64,000 nt of DNA from Gemmiger sp. An87 (GTDB lineage: Bacteria > Bacillota > Clostridia > Oscillospirales > Ruminococcaceae), in the NCBI RefSeq assembly GCF_002159185.1, contig NZ_NFHD01000005.1, positions 1 to 64,000 on the forward strand, in the 5' to 3' direction. The translations under genes were made by a program, and so were the position numbers. The notes under the pieces were generated by a model that did no database searches, was not told the DNA's origin, and saw nothing but the letters and a program-made list of their open reading frames with translations. This document shows positions 6,558 to 15,120 of this stretch, piece by piece; positions within the stretch are counted from its first letter, which is position 1, and every line of letters begins with the position of its first letter.

Positions 6558-8771
6558 ATGCTGAAACTGAAGCGATATTTAAAGCCCTATCTGGGCCTGT
6601 TGCTTGTGGGCGTGGCGCTGCTGTTCGGCCAGGCAATGCTGGAGCTGACGCTGCCCAACTACATGAGCGACATCGTGAACGTGGGCCTGCAGCAGGGCGG
6701 CATCACCCAGGCGGCGCCTGAGGTCATTGACAGTGATGCCATGGCTATGATGCAGATGTTCATGTCCGAGGAGGACAGGGCTCTGGTGGATGCGGCCTAC
6801 CAGCCTCTGGGCGAACGGGAGGACGCAGACAAGCTGAAAGCGACCTACCCCAATGCAGGGGATGAGGATCTGGCGCTGGCCGCTGACCCGGAGAATGGTG
6901 TGAACGATGCCTTCAACCGGGCAGCCTATGCCCTGGTGAACATGATGGAGGAGCTGGCCCCTGCCGATTCCTCCGCCGAAACCGAGGAGCAGACCAGCGG
7001 TACGCTGGATGCCGGTGCCATGGCCCAGCTCACCGCCATGCTGCAGAGCGGCGCGCTGGATGAGCAGCTGAATGAGGCCATCGCCACCGCGGCAGTGACT
7101 CCCGAAAGCATGCTGGAGCAGACCGGCGTGGTGCTGACCAAGAGCTTTTACACCCAACTGGGTGCGGACACCGATGCCATCCAGACCTCTTACATCCTGA
7201 AGGTGGGCCTGCGCATGGCGGGCCTTGCCATCCTGCTCACTGTGTGCGCCATTTCGGCAGGCTTCTGCATGGCGCGCCTGGGCGCGGGCGTGGGCCGCGA
7301 TCTGCGGCGGGATGTGTTCCGCAAGGTAAGCTACTTCAACAACAACGAGATGGACCAGTTCTCCGGCGCCAGCCTGATCACCCGGTCCACCAACGATATC
7401 ACCCAGGTGCAGAACTTTTTGAGCATCGGCCTGCGCATGATGTGCTTTGCTCCCATTATGGGCATCGGCGGCCTGATCATGGGCCTGTCCAAGTGCCTGA
7501 ATCTGGCCTGGGTGCTGGCCCTGGCCCTGATCGTGATGCTGGGGTTGATTCTCACCCTGTTTGCAGTGGCCATGCCCCGCTTCAAGAAGATGCAGACCCT
7601 GATTGACCGGCTGAACCTGGTGAGCCGGGAGGAGCTGAGCGGCCTGATGGTGGTGCGTGCCTTCTCCAACCAGCCCTTCATGCAGAACCGGTTTGAAAAG
7701 GCCAACAAGGACCTGACCGGCAATACTCTGTTTGTGAACCGGGCTATGGCTACCATGATGCCCTTCATGATGCTGGTGATGAACGGTCTGTCGCTGCTGA
7801 TCGTCTGGTTCGGCGGCAAGCAGATCGCCGCCAGCAATCTGCAGGTGGGCGATATGATGGCCTTCATCCAGTACGCCATGCAGGTGATCATGAGTTTCTT
7901 GTTCATCAGCATGATGTTCATCATGGTGCCCCGTGCCTCGGTATCCGCCGAGCGTATCAACGAGGTACTCACCTGTGAGAGCACCGTGGCCGACCCCGCT
8001 CAGCCCACCGAGATGAACCACCCGGTAAAGGGCGTTGTGGAGTTCAAGGATGTTTCCTTCCGCTACGAGGGCGCGGATGCCAACGTGCTGGAGCATGTGA
8101 GCTTCATCGCCCGCCCGGGCGAGACGGTGGCCTTCATCGGCGCCACCGGTTCCGGCAAATCCACCCTGGTGAATCTGATCCCTCGCTTTTACGATGCCAC
8201 CGAGGGCAGCATCACCGTGGACGGCGTGGACGTGCGCCAGCTGCGCCAGAAGGATCTGCGCGAGGCCATCGGCTATGTGCCCCAGAAGGGTCTGCTGTTC
8301 AGCGGCACTGTGGCCACCAACCTGCGCTACGGCCGGGCAGACGCTTCGGATGAGCTGCTGAAGGAAAGTGCGGACATCGCTCAGGCTACCGAGTTTATTG
8401 AAACGCTGGAGAATGGCATGGATACCGCCATCAGCCAGGGAGGTACCAACGTATCCGGCGGTCAGCGCCAGCGGCTTTCCATTGCCCGTGCGCTGGTGAA
8501 GCAGGCTCCCATTTATATCTTCGACGACACCTTCTCCGCCCTGGACTTCAAGACCGACGCCAAGCTGCGCGCGGCGCTGAAGGGCTACACCAAAGAGTCC
8601 ACGGTGTTCATCGTGGCGCAGCGTGTGTCCACCATTATGCATGCGGACCAGATCCTTGTGCTGGATGAAGGCCGCGTGGTGGGCAAGGGCACCCATGAGG
8701 AGCTGCTGAAAAACTGCGAGACCTACCGCGAGATCGCGGAAAGTCAGCTTTCAAAGGAGGAATTGGCATAA
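6558..8771 (+). CDS. ABC exporter half-transporter, degenerate-site subunit
   Basis: A 737-residue fused permease-ATPase of the multidrug/peptide exporter type. TM1 (about residues 12-35) is followed by a roughly 160-residue acidic extracytoplasmic insertion before TM2 (about residue 215); the remaining TM helices run to about residue 440. The nucleotide-binding domain shows Walker A GATGSGKST (from residue 528) and signature VSGGQRQRLS. The Walker B pair is Asp656-Asp657 instead of Asp-Glu, and the H-loop residue is Gln688 (VAQR) instead of His. These changes mark the catalytically impaired half of a heterodimeric exporter such as BmrCD or TM287/288. Its stop overlaps the ATG of the partner. 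Confidence 0.92.
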   Translation: MLKLKRYLKPYLGLLLVGVALLFGQAMLELTLPNYMSDIVNVGLQQGGITQAAPEVIDSDAMAMMQMFMSEEDRALVDAAYQPLGEREDADKLKATYPNAGDEDLALAADPENGVNDAFNRAAYALVNMMEELAPADSSAETEEQTSGTLDAGAMAQLTAMLQSGALDEQLNEAIATAAVTPESMLEQTGVVLTKSFYTQLGADTDAIQTSYILKVGLRMAGLAILLTVCAISAGFCMARLGAGVGRDLRRDVFRKVSYFNNNEMDQFSGASLITRSTNDITQVQNFLSIGLRMMCFAPIMGIGGLIMGLSKCLNLAWVLALALIVMLGLILTLFAVAMPRFKKMQTLIDRLNLVSREELSGLMVVRAFSNQPFMQNRFEKANKDLTGNTLFVNRAMATMMPFMMLVMNGLSLLIVWFGGKQIAASNLQVGDMMAFIQYAMQVIMSFLFISMMFIMVPRASVSAERINEVLTCESTVADPAQPTEMNHPVKGVVEFKDVSFRYEGADANVLEHVSFIARPGETVAFIGATGSGKSTLVNLIPRFYDATEGSITVDGVDVRQLRQKDLREAIGYVPQKGLLFSGTVATNLRYGRADASDELLKESADIAQATEFIETLENGMDTAISQGGTNVSGGQRQRLSIARALVKQAPIYIFDDTFSALDFKTDAKLRAALKGYTKESTVFIVAQRVSTIMHADQILVLDEGRVVGKGTHEELLKNCETYREIAESQLSKEELA

Positions 8772-10594
8772 TGGCAGGACCGATGAGACACGGCCCCGGT
8801 GCAATGGCCGTGGGCGAAAAAGCCAAGGACTTCAAGGGCACCATGAAAAAGCTGCTGGCCTACATGCGGCGCTACCTGCCCAGCATTGTGCTGGCGCTGC
8901 TGTGCGCTGTGGGCGGCACGGTGTTCTCCATCTTCGGACCCAAGATCCTGGGTCAGGCAACCACCAAGCTGTTTGAAGGCGTAATTGCCATGCTCACCGG
9001 CACCGGCGGCATCGACTTCGGGGCCATCGGCCAGATTCTGCTGTTCCTGGCCGGTTTGTATGTGCTCAGTGCGCTGCTGTCTTACGTGCAGGGCTGGGTA
9101 ATGGCCGGCATCGCCACCAAGGTGAGCTACGCCATGCGCACCGATATCAGCCAGAAGATCGACCGGCTGCCCATGTCCTATTTTGACCGGGTGCCCCACG
9201 GTGAGGTGCTCAGCCGCATCACCAACGATGTGGATATGGTCACCCAGACTCTGAACCAGAGCCTTTCCCAGGTGGTCACTCAGCTGACCATGATCGTGGG
9301 CGTGCTGTGCATGATGCTTTCCATCAGCCCGCTGATGACCCTGATTGCCATCTGCATTCTGCCGGTGTGCCTGGTGATTGTGATGAATGTGGTGCGTCAC
9401 AGCCAGAAGTTCTTCCGCCGCCAGCAGGAGTACCTGGGCCATGTGAACGGCCATGTGGAAGAGATGTACGGCGCCCATGTGGTGGTCACCGCCTTCAACG
9501 GCCAGGAAGAGAGCATCGAGACCTTCAACGGCCTGAACGAGAAGCTGTACCAGAGCGCTTGGAAGAGCCAGTTCCTGAGCGGCATGATGATGCCTCTGAT
9601 GAATTTTGTGAGCAACCTGGGCTATGTGGCCATCTGTGTGCTGGGCGGCTTCCTGTCGCTGAACGGCACCATCACCGTTGGTGATATCCAGGCCTTCACC
9701 CAGTATGTGCGCCAGTTTACCCAGCCCATTACCCAGCTGGCCAATATTTCCAACCAGCTGCAGATGACCGCCGCGGCTGCCGAGCGTGTGTTCCTGTTCC
9801 TGGAGGAGCCGGAGGAAGTGCCGGACACCAAGGAACCGGTACCCAGCAGCGAGATCAATGGTTCGGTCTACTTTGCTCATGTACACTTCGGCTATGTGCC
9901 GGAGAAGACCATCATCAACGATTTCTCTGCCATCGTGCAGCCAGGCACCAAGGTGGCCATCGTCGGCCCCACCGGTGCGGGCAAGACCACCATGGTCAAG
10001 CTGCTCATGCGCTTCTACGACGTGAGCGACGGCGCCATTCTGCTGGATGGCTACGACGTGCGCCAGTTTGAGCGGGGCGATATGCGCAGCGCCTTTGGTA
10101 TGGTGCTGCAGGACACCTGGCTGTACAACGACACCATTCGGGAGAATATCCGCTTCGGCCGGCTGGATGCCTCCGATGAAGATGTGCTGGCCGCCGCCAA
10201 AGCCGCTCAGGTGGACCATTTCGTGCGCACCCTGCCTCAGGGCTACGACACCGTCCTGAACGAGGATGCCAGCAACATCAGCCAGGGCCAGAAGCAGCTG
10301 CTCACCATCGCCCGCACCATCATCTCGGACCCCAAGATTCTGATTCTGGACGAAGCCACCTCCAGCGTGGATACCCGCACCGAGCTGGCCATTCAGAAGG
10401 CCATGGACGAGTTGACCAAGGGCCGCACCAGCTTTATTATTGCCCACCGCCTGTCCACCATCCGGGATGCGGATATGATCCTGGTGATGAAGGACGGCGA
10501 CATCGTGGAGACCGGCAACCACAATGAGCTGCTTGCCAAGGGCGGCTTCTACGCAAATCTGTACAACAGCCAGTTCGCGAACGGCGAAGAATAA
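8771..10594 (+). CDS. ABC exporter half-transporter, catalytic subunit
   Basis: A 607-residue permease-ATPase partner of the preceding protein; its ATG overlaps the preceding TAA by one base. The membrane domain (about residues 20-335) lacks the large loop insertion. The ATPase has Walker A GPTGAGKTT, canonical Walker B with Asp527-Glu528 (LILDEATSSVD) and a normal H-loop (IIAHRLST). Its signature is the altered ISQGQKQLLT. So this subunit supplies the active catalytic Glu/His while its poor signature completes the degenerate site, exactly complementary to its partner. It probably exports drugs or lipophilic toxins under MarR control. Confidence 0.92.
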   Translation: MAGPMRHGPGAMAVGEKAKDFKGTMKKLLAYMRRYLPSIVLALLCAVGGTVFSIFGPKILGQATTKLFEGVIAMLTGTGGIDFGAIGQILLFLAGLYVLSALLSYVQGWVMAGIATKVSYAMRTDISQKIDRLPMSYFDRVPHGEVLSRITNDVDMVTQTLNQSLSQVVTQLTMIVGVLCMMLSISPLMTLIAICILPVCLVIVMNVVRHSQKFFRRQQEYLGHVNGHVEEMYGAHVVVTAFNGQEESIETFNGLNEKLYQSAWKSQFLSGMMMPLMNFVSNLGYVAICVLGGFLSLNGTITVGDIQAFTQYVRQFTQPITQLANISNQLQMTAAAAERVFLFLEEPEEVPDTKEPVPSSEINGSVYFAHVHFGYVPEKTIINDFSAIVQPGTKVAIVGPTGAGKTTMVKLLMRFYDVSDGAILLDGYDVRQFERGDMRSAFGMVLQDTWLYNDTIRENIRFGRLDASDEDVLAAAKAAQVDHFVRTLPQGYDTVLNEDASNISQGQKQLLTIARTIISDPKILILDEATSSVDTRTELAIQKAMDELTKGRTSFIIAHRLSTIRDADMILVMKDGDIVETGNHNELLAKGGFYANLYNSQFANGEE

Positions 10595-10632
10595 GCCGGA
10601 GCGGGCAAAGAATAAAAACTCTGTGAAAACCG

Positions 10633-10662
10633 TTGACCCTGCCACCCAAAAACTGGTATAGT
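10633..10662 (+). promoter_or_regulatory. Promoter of the riboswitch-kinase unit
   Basis: TTGACC (10633-10638), 18 bp, TATAGT (10657-10662), just upstream of the yybP-ykoY aptamer. Confidence 0.75.
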
Positions 10663-10667
10663 TAAAC

Positions 10668-10803
10668 CAGTTGAAAAGGGAGTAGTTGCAAGCCGCTTCG
10701 TCAACATCACGGCAAAATGCCTGGCGAAGCGGGCCGGTTTGCTCACAGCGCGGTAACAAGACTTTTCGGCACAGTGTTTGCTGTGCCGAAAGGTCTTTTT
10801 TTA
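10668..10803 (+). ncRNA. yybP-ykoY (Mn2+) riboswitch, copy 1, with terminator
   Basis: The leader has the conserved elements of the yybP-ykoY manganese riboswitch in order: AAGGGAGTAG (first loop), GTCAACATCACGG (third loop) and GGTAACAAGACTTTTC (3' strand of the base helix). The terminator stem (10757-10797, AGACTTTTCGGCACAG with CTGTGCCGAAAGGTCT, then a run of T) reuses the 3' base-helix strand, which can instead pair with TTGAAAAG at the 5' end. This predicts Mn2+-induced read-through into the P-loop kinase gene. The family call is from memory of the consensus. Confidence 0.85.
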
Positions 10804-10845
10804 TTGCCGGGCCGGGAGCGGGCCGAACGGAAAGGAGGCAGAGCA

Positions 10846-11361
10846 ATGGCCACAATGTATCTGATGGTGGGGATTTCCGGCGCAGGCAAGACCACCTGGG
10901 CGAAAACCCGGCTGGCCGGGGCGGAATACATCGGGTCCGACGGTATCCGCATGGAGCTGTTCGGCAAGGAGCTCACTCTGAAGGGGTACCACCGGGTGCA
11001 CCGGATCATGAACCAGCGCATGCGCGCCGCTCTGGAACAGGGCAGAGACGTGGTGGTGGACTCGGTGCATCTGTCCCGCCGGGCACGGCGGAGGGTGCTG
11101 CGGGCGGTGCCGGAGGGAGTGCGCTGCGTGGCGGTGTGGATCGACACCGGTGTGATGCAGGCCATCCGGAATGATGCCTGCCGCCAGCGGCATGTGCCCT
11201 TTTTTGCCATCGCCCTTATGCAGCCCCGGCTGGTGGAGCCGAAGCAGGAGGAGGGCTTCCACGAGATCCGGCGTATTTCCTGGCAGGAGCGGGTGGAAAG
11301 CGATACACGGGAAAACGGACCAAAATATGAAAAAAATGAAAATCCTGCAAAAATCACTTGA
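10846..11361 (+). CDS. P-loop AAA_33-type kinase/ATPase under riboswitch control
   Basis: A 171-residue soluble P-loop protein. Walker A is GISGAGKTT (residues 9-17), with a DG-R motif soon after (SDGIRMELFG) and VVVDSVHLSRRARR as the second-strand region. This layout resembles the polynucleotide-kinase or zeta-toxin-like AAA_33 group that phosphorylates small substrates or nucleic acid ends. The substrate cannot be told. The C-terminal 30 residues are charged and probably disordered. ATG 10846 follows AAAGGAGG. The gene is preceded by one Mn2+-type riboswitch and followed at once by a second, ahead of a cation ATPase, so a role in the metal-excess response is inferred. Confidence 0.78.
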   Translation: MATMYLMVGISGAGKTTWAKTRLAGAEYIGSDGIRMELFGKELTLKGYHRVHRIMNQRMRAALEQGRDVVVDSVHLSRRARRRVLRAVPEGVRCVAVWIDTGVMQAIRNDACRQRHVPFFAIALMQPRLVEPKQEEGFHEIRRISWQERVESDTRENGPKYEKNENPAKIT

Positions 11362-11386
11362 CGGGGCCTGCCTGCCGTGGTATAGT
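11358..11386 (+). promoter_or_regulatory. Promoter of the riboswitch-ATPase unit
   Basis: TTGACG (11358-11363), 17 bp, TATAGT (11381-11386). The -35 hexamer overlaps the kinase stop codon. Confidence 0.75.
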
Positions 11387-11392
11387 TAACCC

Positions 11393-11540
11393 AAGTTGAA
11401 AAGGGAGTAGTTGCAAGCCGCCTTGTCAACATCACGGCCTCAAAAGGGCCTGGCAGGGTGCGCCGCTTCTTAACGAGTCGGTAACAAGACTTTTCGACAG
11501 CAACGCTTTGCGCGTGCTGTCGGGAAGTCTTTTTTCTTTT
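11393..11540 (+). ncRNA. yybP-ykoY (Mn2+) riboswitch, copy 2, with terminator
   Basis: A second copy of the same RNA: AAGGGAGTAGTTGCAAGCCG, GTCAACATCACGG and GGTAACAAGACTTTTCG recur in the same order, while the terminator hairpin (AGACTTTTCGACAGCA with TGCTGTCGGGAAGTCT, then a T run, 11487-11537) has diverged in its upper half by compensating changes. Mutually exclusive pairing of CTTTTC with the 5' GAAAAG predicts metal-induced expression of the P-type ATPase, the classical target of this riboswitch class. Confidence 0.9.
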
Positions 11541-11599
11541 GCGGAAAAAGACTTCCCGCCGGGCGAAACGGGCAAACTAGGAAAAAGGAGAATGAACGT

Positions 11600-14212
11600 A
11601 TGGAACAAACTTATTTTGACAAAACCGTTCCTCAGGCCTTGGAGCAGGTGAAGGCCACCGCAGACGGCCTGACTGCTCAGGAGGCCGCCCGGCGGTTGGA
11701 GGAGCACGGCCCCAACCAGCTGGCGGAAGGAAAAAAGAAAAGCCCGCTGGTGATCTTCCTGGAGCAGTTTAAGGATCTGCTGGTCTTTATTCTGGCCGTG
11801 GCGGCGGTGATCTCCATGGTGTCCGGTAATGTGGAGAGTACCCTGGTCATCTTCGCGGTGCTCATCATGAACGCGGTGCTGGGCACCGTACAGTATCTGA
11901 AAGCGGAAAAAAGCCTGGAAAGCCTGAAGGCCATGTCCGCTCCGGTGGCCAAGGTTCTGCGGGATGGCGTGCGCCAGGAGGTGGCCGGTCCCCAGGTGGT
12001 GCCCGGCGACATCGTGTACCTGGAGGCGGGCGACCTGGTGGTTGCCGACGGCCGTCTGCTGGAGTGCTACTCCCTGAAGGTGAACGAAAGCTCGCTGACC
12101 GGTGAGTCCGAGGCGGTGGAAAAAACCGCCGACGCGCTGCCTGCGGGCAAGACCGCGCTGGGCGATCAGAAGAACATGGTGTTCTCCGGTTCGCTGGTCA
12201 CCTATGGCCGTGCAGTGATGCTGGTCACTGGTACCGGGATGGACACCGAGCTGGGCCACATTGCTGAGCTGATGAATCAGACCCAGCAGCGCAAAACTCC
12301 CCTGCAGAAGAGTCTGGATGATTTCTCCGGCAAGCTGGCCGCCGCCATCCTGGCCATCTGCGCTCTGGTGTTCTGTCTGTCGCTGTTCCGCAGCGGCATG
12401 GGCCTGCTGGACTCCCTGCTCTTTGCCGTGGCTCTGGCGGTTGCCGCCATCCCCGAGGCCCTGAGCAGCATCGTGACCATCGTGCTGGCCATGGGCACCC
12501 AGAAAATGGCCCGTCAGAACGCCATCATCAAGGAACTCAAGGCGGTGGAAAGCCTGGGTTCGGTACAGGTGATCTGCTCGGATAAGACCGGTACCCTGAC
12601 CCAGAACAAGATGACCGTGCAGAAGATCTGGGCGGACGGCAAGCTGGTGGAGGCGAAGGATGCCGACATGAGCGACCCGGCCCAGGAGCTGCTGATGAAG
12701 ATCGGCTTGCTGGCCAGCGACGCCACCGTGGATGTGGCCAGCGGCGCTTCGGTGGGCGACCCCACCGAGATCGCCCTGGTAAACTGGGGCGGCATGCACC
12801 AGACCGATGCAAACAGTGTACGCAGTCAGTTCCCCCGTCTGGGCGAGCTGGCCTTTGATTCCGACCGCAAGCTGATGAGCACCCTGCACCGGGTGAACGG
12901 CAAACCCATGTTGCTCACCAAGGGCGCCATGGACGTGCTGCTGGCCCGTTCCGAGAAGCTGCTCACCGCCAAGGGCGTGGTGCCTCTGACCGATGAGATG
13001 CGTGCCGCCATCGCCCGGGCCAACGAGGAATTTTCCGAAAACGGCCTGCGCGTTCTGGCCTTCGCCTGCCGCGAGATGGATGTGGAGCGGGAGCTGACCC
13101 TGGAGGACGAGAACGGCTTCACCTTCGTGGGTCTGGTGTCCATGATTGACCCGCCTCGTGAGGAGAGCAAGCAGGCTGTGGCCGACGCCAAGCGCGGCGG
13201 CATCCGCACCGTAATGATCACCGGTGACCACAAGGTCACCGCCACTGCCATTGCCAAGCAGATCGGCATTTTTGAGGAAGGCGACATTGCCCTGGAGGGC
13301 GTGGAGCTGGACGCCATGACCGACGACGAGCTGGACGAAAAGCTGCCTCACATCTCGGTTTACGCCCGTGTGTCTCCCGAGCATAAGATCCGCATCGTCT
13401 CCGCCTGGCAGCGCCGGGGCTGCATCGCCGCCATGACCGGTGACGGCGTGAACGACGCCCCCGCTCTGAAGAAGGCGGATGTGGGCGTGGCCATGGGCAT
13501 CACCGGCACCGAGGTAAGCAAGGACGCCGCCGCCATGATTCTGGCGGATGATAACTTTGCCACCATCGTGAAGGCTGTGGTGAACGGCCGCGGCGTGTAC
13601 ACCAACATCAAGAACGCCATTCAGTTCCTGCTGTCCGGCAATATGGCCGGTATTCTGGCGGTGCTGTACGCTTCGCTGATGGCTCTGCCCGTGCCCTTCC
13701 AGCCGGTGCATCTGCTGTTCATCAACCTGCTTACCGACAGCCTGCCTGCCATTGCTCTGGGCATGGAGCCCGCCCGCAAGGGTCTGCTGGACCAGAAGCC
13801 CCGCGACCCCAAGGCCTCCATCCTGGATAAGCCCCTCATGTTCAAGATTCTGTGGCAGGGCGCGCTGATCGCCATTGCCTCCATGACCGCCTTCTACCTG
13901 GGCCTGTCTGCCGGCGGCGCTGCCATGGCCAGCACCATGGCCTTCGCCACCCTGACCCTGGCCCGCCTGTTCCACGGCTTCAACTGCCGCGGCGCCGAGT
14001 CCATCTTCAAGCTGGGTCTTGGCAGCAACAAGTATTCGCTGATGGCCTTTTCCGGCGGCGTGGTGCTGCTGGCGGCTGTGCTCACCATCCCGGTGCTGGA
14101 GGGCCTGTTCTCGGTCACCGCGCTGAGCGGCGTGCAGTATCTGCAGATCCTGGGTCTGGCCTTCGCGCCCACCCTGCTGATCCAGCTGGGCCGCGTGATC
14201 CGGGGCAAGTGA
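11600..14212 (+). CDS. P-type cation-transporting ATPase (Ca2+/Mn2+ type)
   Basis: An 870-residue P2A-type ATPase that exports a divalent cation at the cost of ATP. In order: N-terminal actuator region with TGES (SLTGESEAVEK), TM4 ion site PEAL (Pro285-Glu286, IPEALSSIV), phosphorylation motif DKTGTLT with Asp328, nucleotide domain, hinge GDGVNDAPALKKADVG, and six C-terminal TM helices. Length and motifs are complete. The Mn2+-type riboswitch directly upstream argues for manganese export, as for Lactococcus YoaB, rather than calcium alone (inference). The ATG follows AAAAAGGAG. Confidence 0.92.
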   Translation: MEQTYFDKTVPQALEQVKATADGLTAQEAARRLEEHGPNQLAEGKKKSPLVIFLEQFKDLLVFILAVAAVISMVSGNVESTLVIFAVLIMNAVLGTVQYLKAEKSLESLKAMSAPVAKVLRDGVRQEVAGPQVVPGDIVYLEAGDLVVADGRLLECYSLKVNESSLTGESEAVEKTADALPAGKTALGDQKNMVFSGSLVTYGRAVMLVTGTGMDTELGHIAELMNQTQQRKTPLQKSLDDFSGKLAAAILAICALVFCLSLFRSGMGLLDSLLFAVALAVAAIPEALSSIVTIVLAMGTQKMARQNAIIKELKAVESLGSVQVICSDKTGTLTQNKMTVQKIWADGKLVEAKDADMSDPAQELLMKIGLLASDATVDVASGASVGDPTEIALVNWGGMHQTDANSVRSQFPRLGELAFDSDRKLMSTLHRVNGKPMLLTKGAMDVLLARSEKLLTAKGVVPLTDEMRAAIARANEEFSENGLRVLAFACREMDVERELTLEDENGFTFVGLVSMIDPPREESKQAVADAKRGGIRTVMITGDHKVTATAIAKQIGIFEEGDIALEGVELDAMTDDELDEKLPHISVYARVSPEHKIRIVSAWQRRGCIAAMTGDGVNDAPALKKADVGVAMGITGTEVSKDAAAMILADDNFATIVKAVVNGRGVYTNIKNAIQFLLSGNMAGILAVLYASLMALPVPFQPVHLLFINLLTDSLPAIALGMEPARKGLLDQKPRDPKASILDKPLMFKILWQGALIAIASMTAFYLGLSAGGAAMASTMAFATLTLARLFHGFNCRGAESIFKLGLGSNKYSLMAFSGGVVLLAAVLTIPVLEGLFSVTALSGVQYLQILGLAFAPTLLIQLGRVIRGK

Positions 14213-14239
14213 TTCGGATCGGAACACTTTGAAATAAAA

Positions 14240-14281
14240 TGGCCGCCGCTCTTCCTGATTTTGGGAAGGGCGGCGGCTTTT
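14240..14281 (+). terminator. Rho-independent terminator after the P-type ATPase
   Basis: A 14-15 bp stem (GCCGCCGCTCTTCC with GGGAAGGGCGGCGGC, one bulge) with a TGATTTT loop, followed by a T run. Confidence 0.88.
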
Positions 14282-14561
14282 AGCCGGTGTGGCATAAGAA
14301 AACAACGGTTCTGCCTTAGGATTTTGGCGCATAAAATGTTCAAAGGGGCAGGCAAGCCACCAAGGCTTGCTCTGCCCCTTTTCGCACTTTCTGCATCCAA
14401 AATCCTGGGGCAGAACTGCTTTGCACCGGAAAAGGCCCGATTTTGATGGGAGTGCAAGGAAAAGACCCGCAGGCACCCTTGGTGGTTGTCAAGGGGCTTT
14501 GACGCTGCAATCCCGCAAAAGCGGCCCTTTTCCGGCGTCGTTTTCTTATGTCACCCCGGCT
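14282..14561 (+). repeat. MITE-like palindromic element with 26-bp terminal inverted repeats
   Basis: The gene-free 360-bp gap between the ATPase and greA is filled by a structured element. Its ends, AGCCGGTGTGGCATAAGAAA(AC...) at 14282-14307 and the complement of 14536-14561, match at 23 of 26 positions. Between them lie two long hairpin arms: 14308-14416 (GTTCTGCC/GGCAGAAC ends, then GGATTTTGG/CCAAAATCC and AAAGGGGCAG/CTGCCCCTTT inside) and 14426-14535 (CCGGAAAAGG/CTTTTCCGG ends). TTTT flanks both sides as a possible target duplication. There is no transposase, so it would be a non-autonomous mobile repeat or a structured RNA. Confidence 0.65.
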
Positions 14562-14576
14562 TTTTGGTCGTTTTTA

Positions 14577-15080
14577 TTAATACTGGCTGATGGGCAGGGA
14601 GGCGTCATCGTCGCTGGGCTCAATGGCGCGGATGGTCACCGGATAGCTCACGCCGGGGCGAACTTTCACCTGTACGGTTTCGCCTGCCTTTTTACCGAAG
14701 ATAGCCCGGCCCAGCGGGGATTCCCGGCTGATGAGGCCGCTGTCTGCGTTGACCCGCAGAGTGGTCACCAGCTTGACCACCATCTCCTCCTCGTCCTCGG
14801 GAAAGTACAGGGTGATCTTGTCGAACAGGCCCACCGAGCCTTCGGCGTGGTCGGATTTGACTACCTTGGCGGTCTTGATCATCCGCTGCAGATAGCGAAT
14901 ACGGCTCTCGTTGCGGTTTTTCTGGCGCTTGGCCTCCTTGTATTCAAAGTTCTCGCTCAGATCTCCGTAGGAGCGGGCAATCTTCACGTCCTCCAGGCAC
15001 TGCGGCCGCACCACCAGGATGCGGTGTTCAATCTCCTCCTGCATTTTTTTAATGTCCACTTCGGTGAGTTCGTCGTACAT
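14577..15080 (-). CDS. greA: Transcription elongation factor GreA
   Basis: A 167-residue GreA/GreB-family protein that enters the RNA polymerase secondary channel and stimulates cleavage of backtracked transcripts. The N-terminal coiled coil (about residues 5-80) includes the tip with acidic residues in ARSYGDLSENFEYKEAK, whose Asp-Glu pair positions Mg2+. The C-terminal FKBP-like domain has the family motif ISRESPLGRAIFGKKAGE. ATG 15080 was chosen with GAGGA upstream and a normal family length. It lies 40 bp after a PLP enzyme gene and is probably co-transcribed with it. Confidence 0.92.
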   Translation of the reverse strand: MYDELTEVDIKKMQEEIEHRILVVRPQCLEDVKIARSYGDLSENFEYKEAKRQKNRNESRIRYLQRMIKTAKVVKSDHAEGSVGLFDKITLYFPEDEEEMVVKLVTTLRVNADSGLISRESPLGRAIFGKKAGETVQVKVRPGVSYPVTIRAIEPSDDDASLPISQY

Positions 15081-15120
15081 GCAATCAGTCCTCTTTTTTC
15101 GGTATGTTCGTTCAGAGCGC

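Noticed and set aside
14367-14576. Open frames running across the 280-bp palindromic element
   Set aside because: They follow the inverted-repeat structure, have no ribosome site and no recognisable product.
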